A DNA stretch of 6,077 bases from Bacillota bacterium (GTDB lineage: Bacteria > Bacillota > Clostridia > Christensenellales > CAG-138). Under the pieces are notes generated by a model. That model saw only the letters and a list, made by a program, of their open reading frames with translations. It had not been told where the DNA came from and did not search any database. The position numbers were made by a program, and so were the translations under genes. Where the stretch lies: the NCBI GenBank assembly GCA_023435855.1, contig JAEZLG010000100.1:1-6077 (forward strand), given 5' to 3'. Below are positions 5,394-6,077 of the stretch, in pieces. Positions within the stretch are counted from its first letter, which is position 1. Each line of letters starts with the position of its first letter.

Positions 5394-6077
5394 CTATTTC
5401 TTTGCCGTACTCTCTACAAGCTTTCGAACCTTATCAAGGTAAATATCCGTAAGTTCCTTGGAGTATTCTTCGCTGTAACCCCCGGCAAGTACCTTACACG
5501 ACATAAGGTTTTCTGAAGGGCTGATGTGCACCCACCCTTTATCGCTTTTAACCTTAACGCCGTCAAGTAATTCCACGCGGTTTTCTTTTTCCGTTTCCAC
5601 AAGGCTCCTCAATACCCGCCCTACGTCGCGCCACGAACAGCCGACCTCGGATTCGCGCGTATGTGCCTCGGGTAATTCTTTCAAGAGCGATTCAAGCTCT
5701 CCTGTCTGTGCAAGTTCACAAAGCCGTACGACAGCCGTCTCGGGCTCAAAAAGCTCCGGCAGGTAGTTCCCGGCATTCATCGCCGCCTCAAGCCATTTGG
5801 AGCGCACGTTTGCGGCGCGATTCACCTTAGCGCCGGCTTTTATTAAAGCATCCGCGTATTCCTCGTTAAGCCCTACAGGAAGCGTAAACTCGGTCTGCCG
5901 CCCTGCGCGAAAAGCGCTCAACGCAAACACGAACTGCAATTCTGCCTTGTTAAGATGCCTGTCTTTATAGATAAATAACGCAGGATCACCGCTCTCCCCC
6001 ATCATCACACCAATCGTAGCGCCTGAAATCACGATGGAACCGTGGAGTTTATCCTTTTGTCTCTCGTTCATATAAAG
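5394..6077 (-). CDS. C-terminal part of a sugar-phosphate nucleotidyltransferase/phosphohexomutase-like fusion protein; start lies outside the window
   Basis: The frame is open to the right edge: two further codons (Leu, Tyr) precede the only early ATG, and no ribosome binding site is visible, so this is read as the end of a longer protein. Numbering from that Met, residues about 13-85 (IVISGATIGVMMGESGDPAL onward, then LPVGLNEEYADALIKAGAKV) resemble domain III of the alpha-D-phosphohexomutase superfamily. Residues about 144-168 (GCSWRDVGRVLRSLVE) and 169-222 (LLDGVKVKSDKGWVHISPS, then EEYSKELTDIYLDKVRKLVE) resemble domain IV. The phosphate-binding loop, usually RxSGTEPxxR, reads SPSENLMSC here, so ordinary mutase activity is doubtful. 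The pattern recalls the roughly 800-residue Firmicute proteins that join an NDP-sugar pyrophosphorylase, a hexapeptide region and a degenerate mutase. In those the likely role is making activated sugars for surface polysaccharide or regulating the attached pyrophosphorylase. That upstream part is not visible, so the full architecture is inference. No terminator is seen after the TAG. Confidence 0.75.
   Translation of the reverse strand, partial: LYMNERQKDKLHGSIVISGATIGVMMGESGDPALFIYKDRHLNKAELQFVFALSAFRAGRQTEFTLPVGLNEEYADALIKAGAKVNRAANVRSKWLEAAMNAGNYLPELFEPETAVVRLCELAQTGELESLLKELPEAHTRESEVGCSWRDVGRVLRSLVETEKENRVELLDGVKVKSDKGWVHISPSENLMSCKVLAGGYSEEYSKELTDIYLDKVRKLVESTAKK

Noticed and set aside
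5394..6071. Treating the right-edge frame as a complete 225-residue protein starting at the ATG at 6071
   Set aside because: The frame stays open past the ATG to the window edge, the visible upstream bases show no ribosome binding site, and the sequence corresponds to the last two domains of a larger family.
1..6077. Mobile element, CRISPR array, toxin-antitoxin or phage-defence cassette
   Set aside because: No terminal inverted repeats, direct repeat arrays, transposase or integrase motifs, or paired small toxin-like genes were seen; all genes fit core metabolism and translation.

Overview
This window is ordinary core genome from a bacterium that is most likely a Firmicute (Bacillota), probably in Clostridia. 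The evidence is the single-chain glycyl-tRNA synthetase, near-consensus AGGAGG-type ribosome binding sites before every complete gene, sigma-A-like promoters, short U-tailed terminators, and a structured leader of the type found before rplM in Firmicutes. Base composition looks roughly balanced by eye. The genus cannot be told from this sequence. I see no tRNA or rRNA gene, insertion sequence, phage gene, CRISPR array or defence cassette.

Layout, left to right. Positions 1-753 (+) hold the last 250 codons of glyS, closed by a hairpin terminator at 767-798. All other genes are on the minus strand and read toward glyS: a small P-loop kinase-like protein (832-1278), phosphoglucosamine mutase glmM (1358-2716), thioredoxin reductase trxB (2735-3640), ribosomal proteins S9 rpsI (3837-4229) and L13 rplM (4248-4679), the wobble-base tRNA 2'-O-methyltransferase trmL (4861-5322), and the C-terminal part of a sugar-nucleotidyltransferase/phosphohexomutase-like protein that runs off the right edge (5394-6077).

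Transcription as read from the DNA. trmL has its own promoter (5358-5386). rplM-rpsI form one unit with a near-perfect promoter (4785-4813), a folded leader of about 100 nt that looks like the L13 autoregulatory leader, and a strong terminator (3795-3822). trxB-glmM form a second unit with an extended -10 promoter (3711-3739) and a U-tailed terminator (1305-1342). The kinase-like gene lies just past that terminator with little room for its own promoter, so it may depend on read-through. The right-edge gene has no visible terminator before the trmL promoter.

Functionally the window combines translation (GlyRS, S9, L13, wobble methylation), thiol redox balance (TrxB) and amino-sugar supply for peptidoglycan (GlmM). 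It contains two relatives of the phosphohexomutase superfamily: one with intact active-site motifs (GlmM) and one with an altered phosphate-binding loop (right edge). I found no convincing undescribed system. The points most worth checking are the rplM leader fold, the degenerate mutase-like domain, the unassigned kinase and its transcription, and a tRNA T-arm-like hairpin in the trxB leader.
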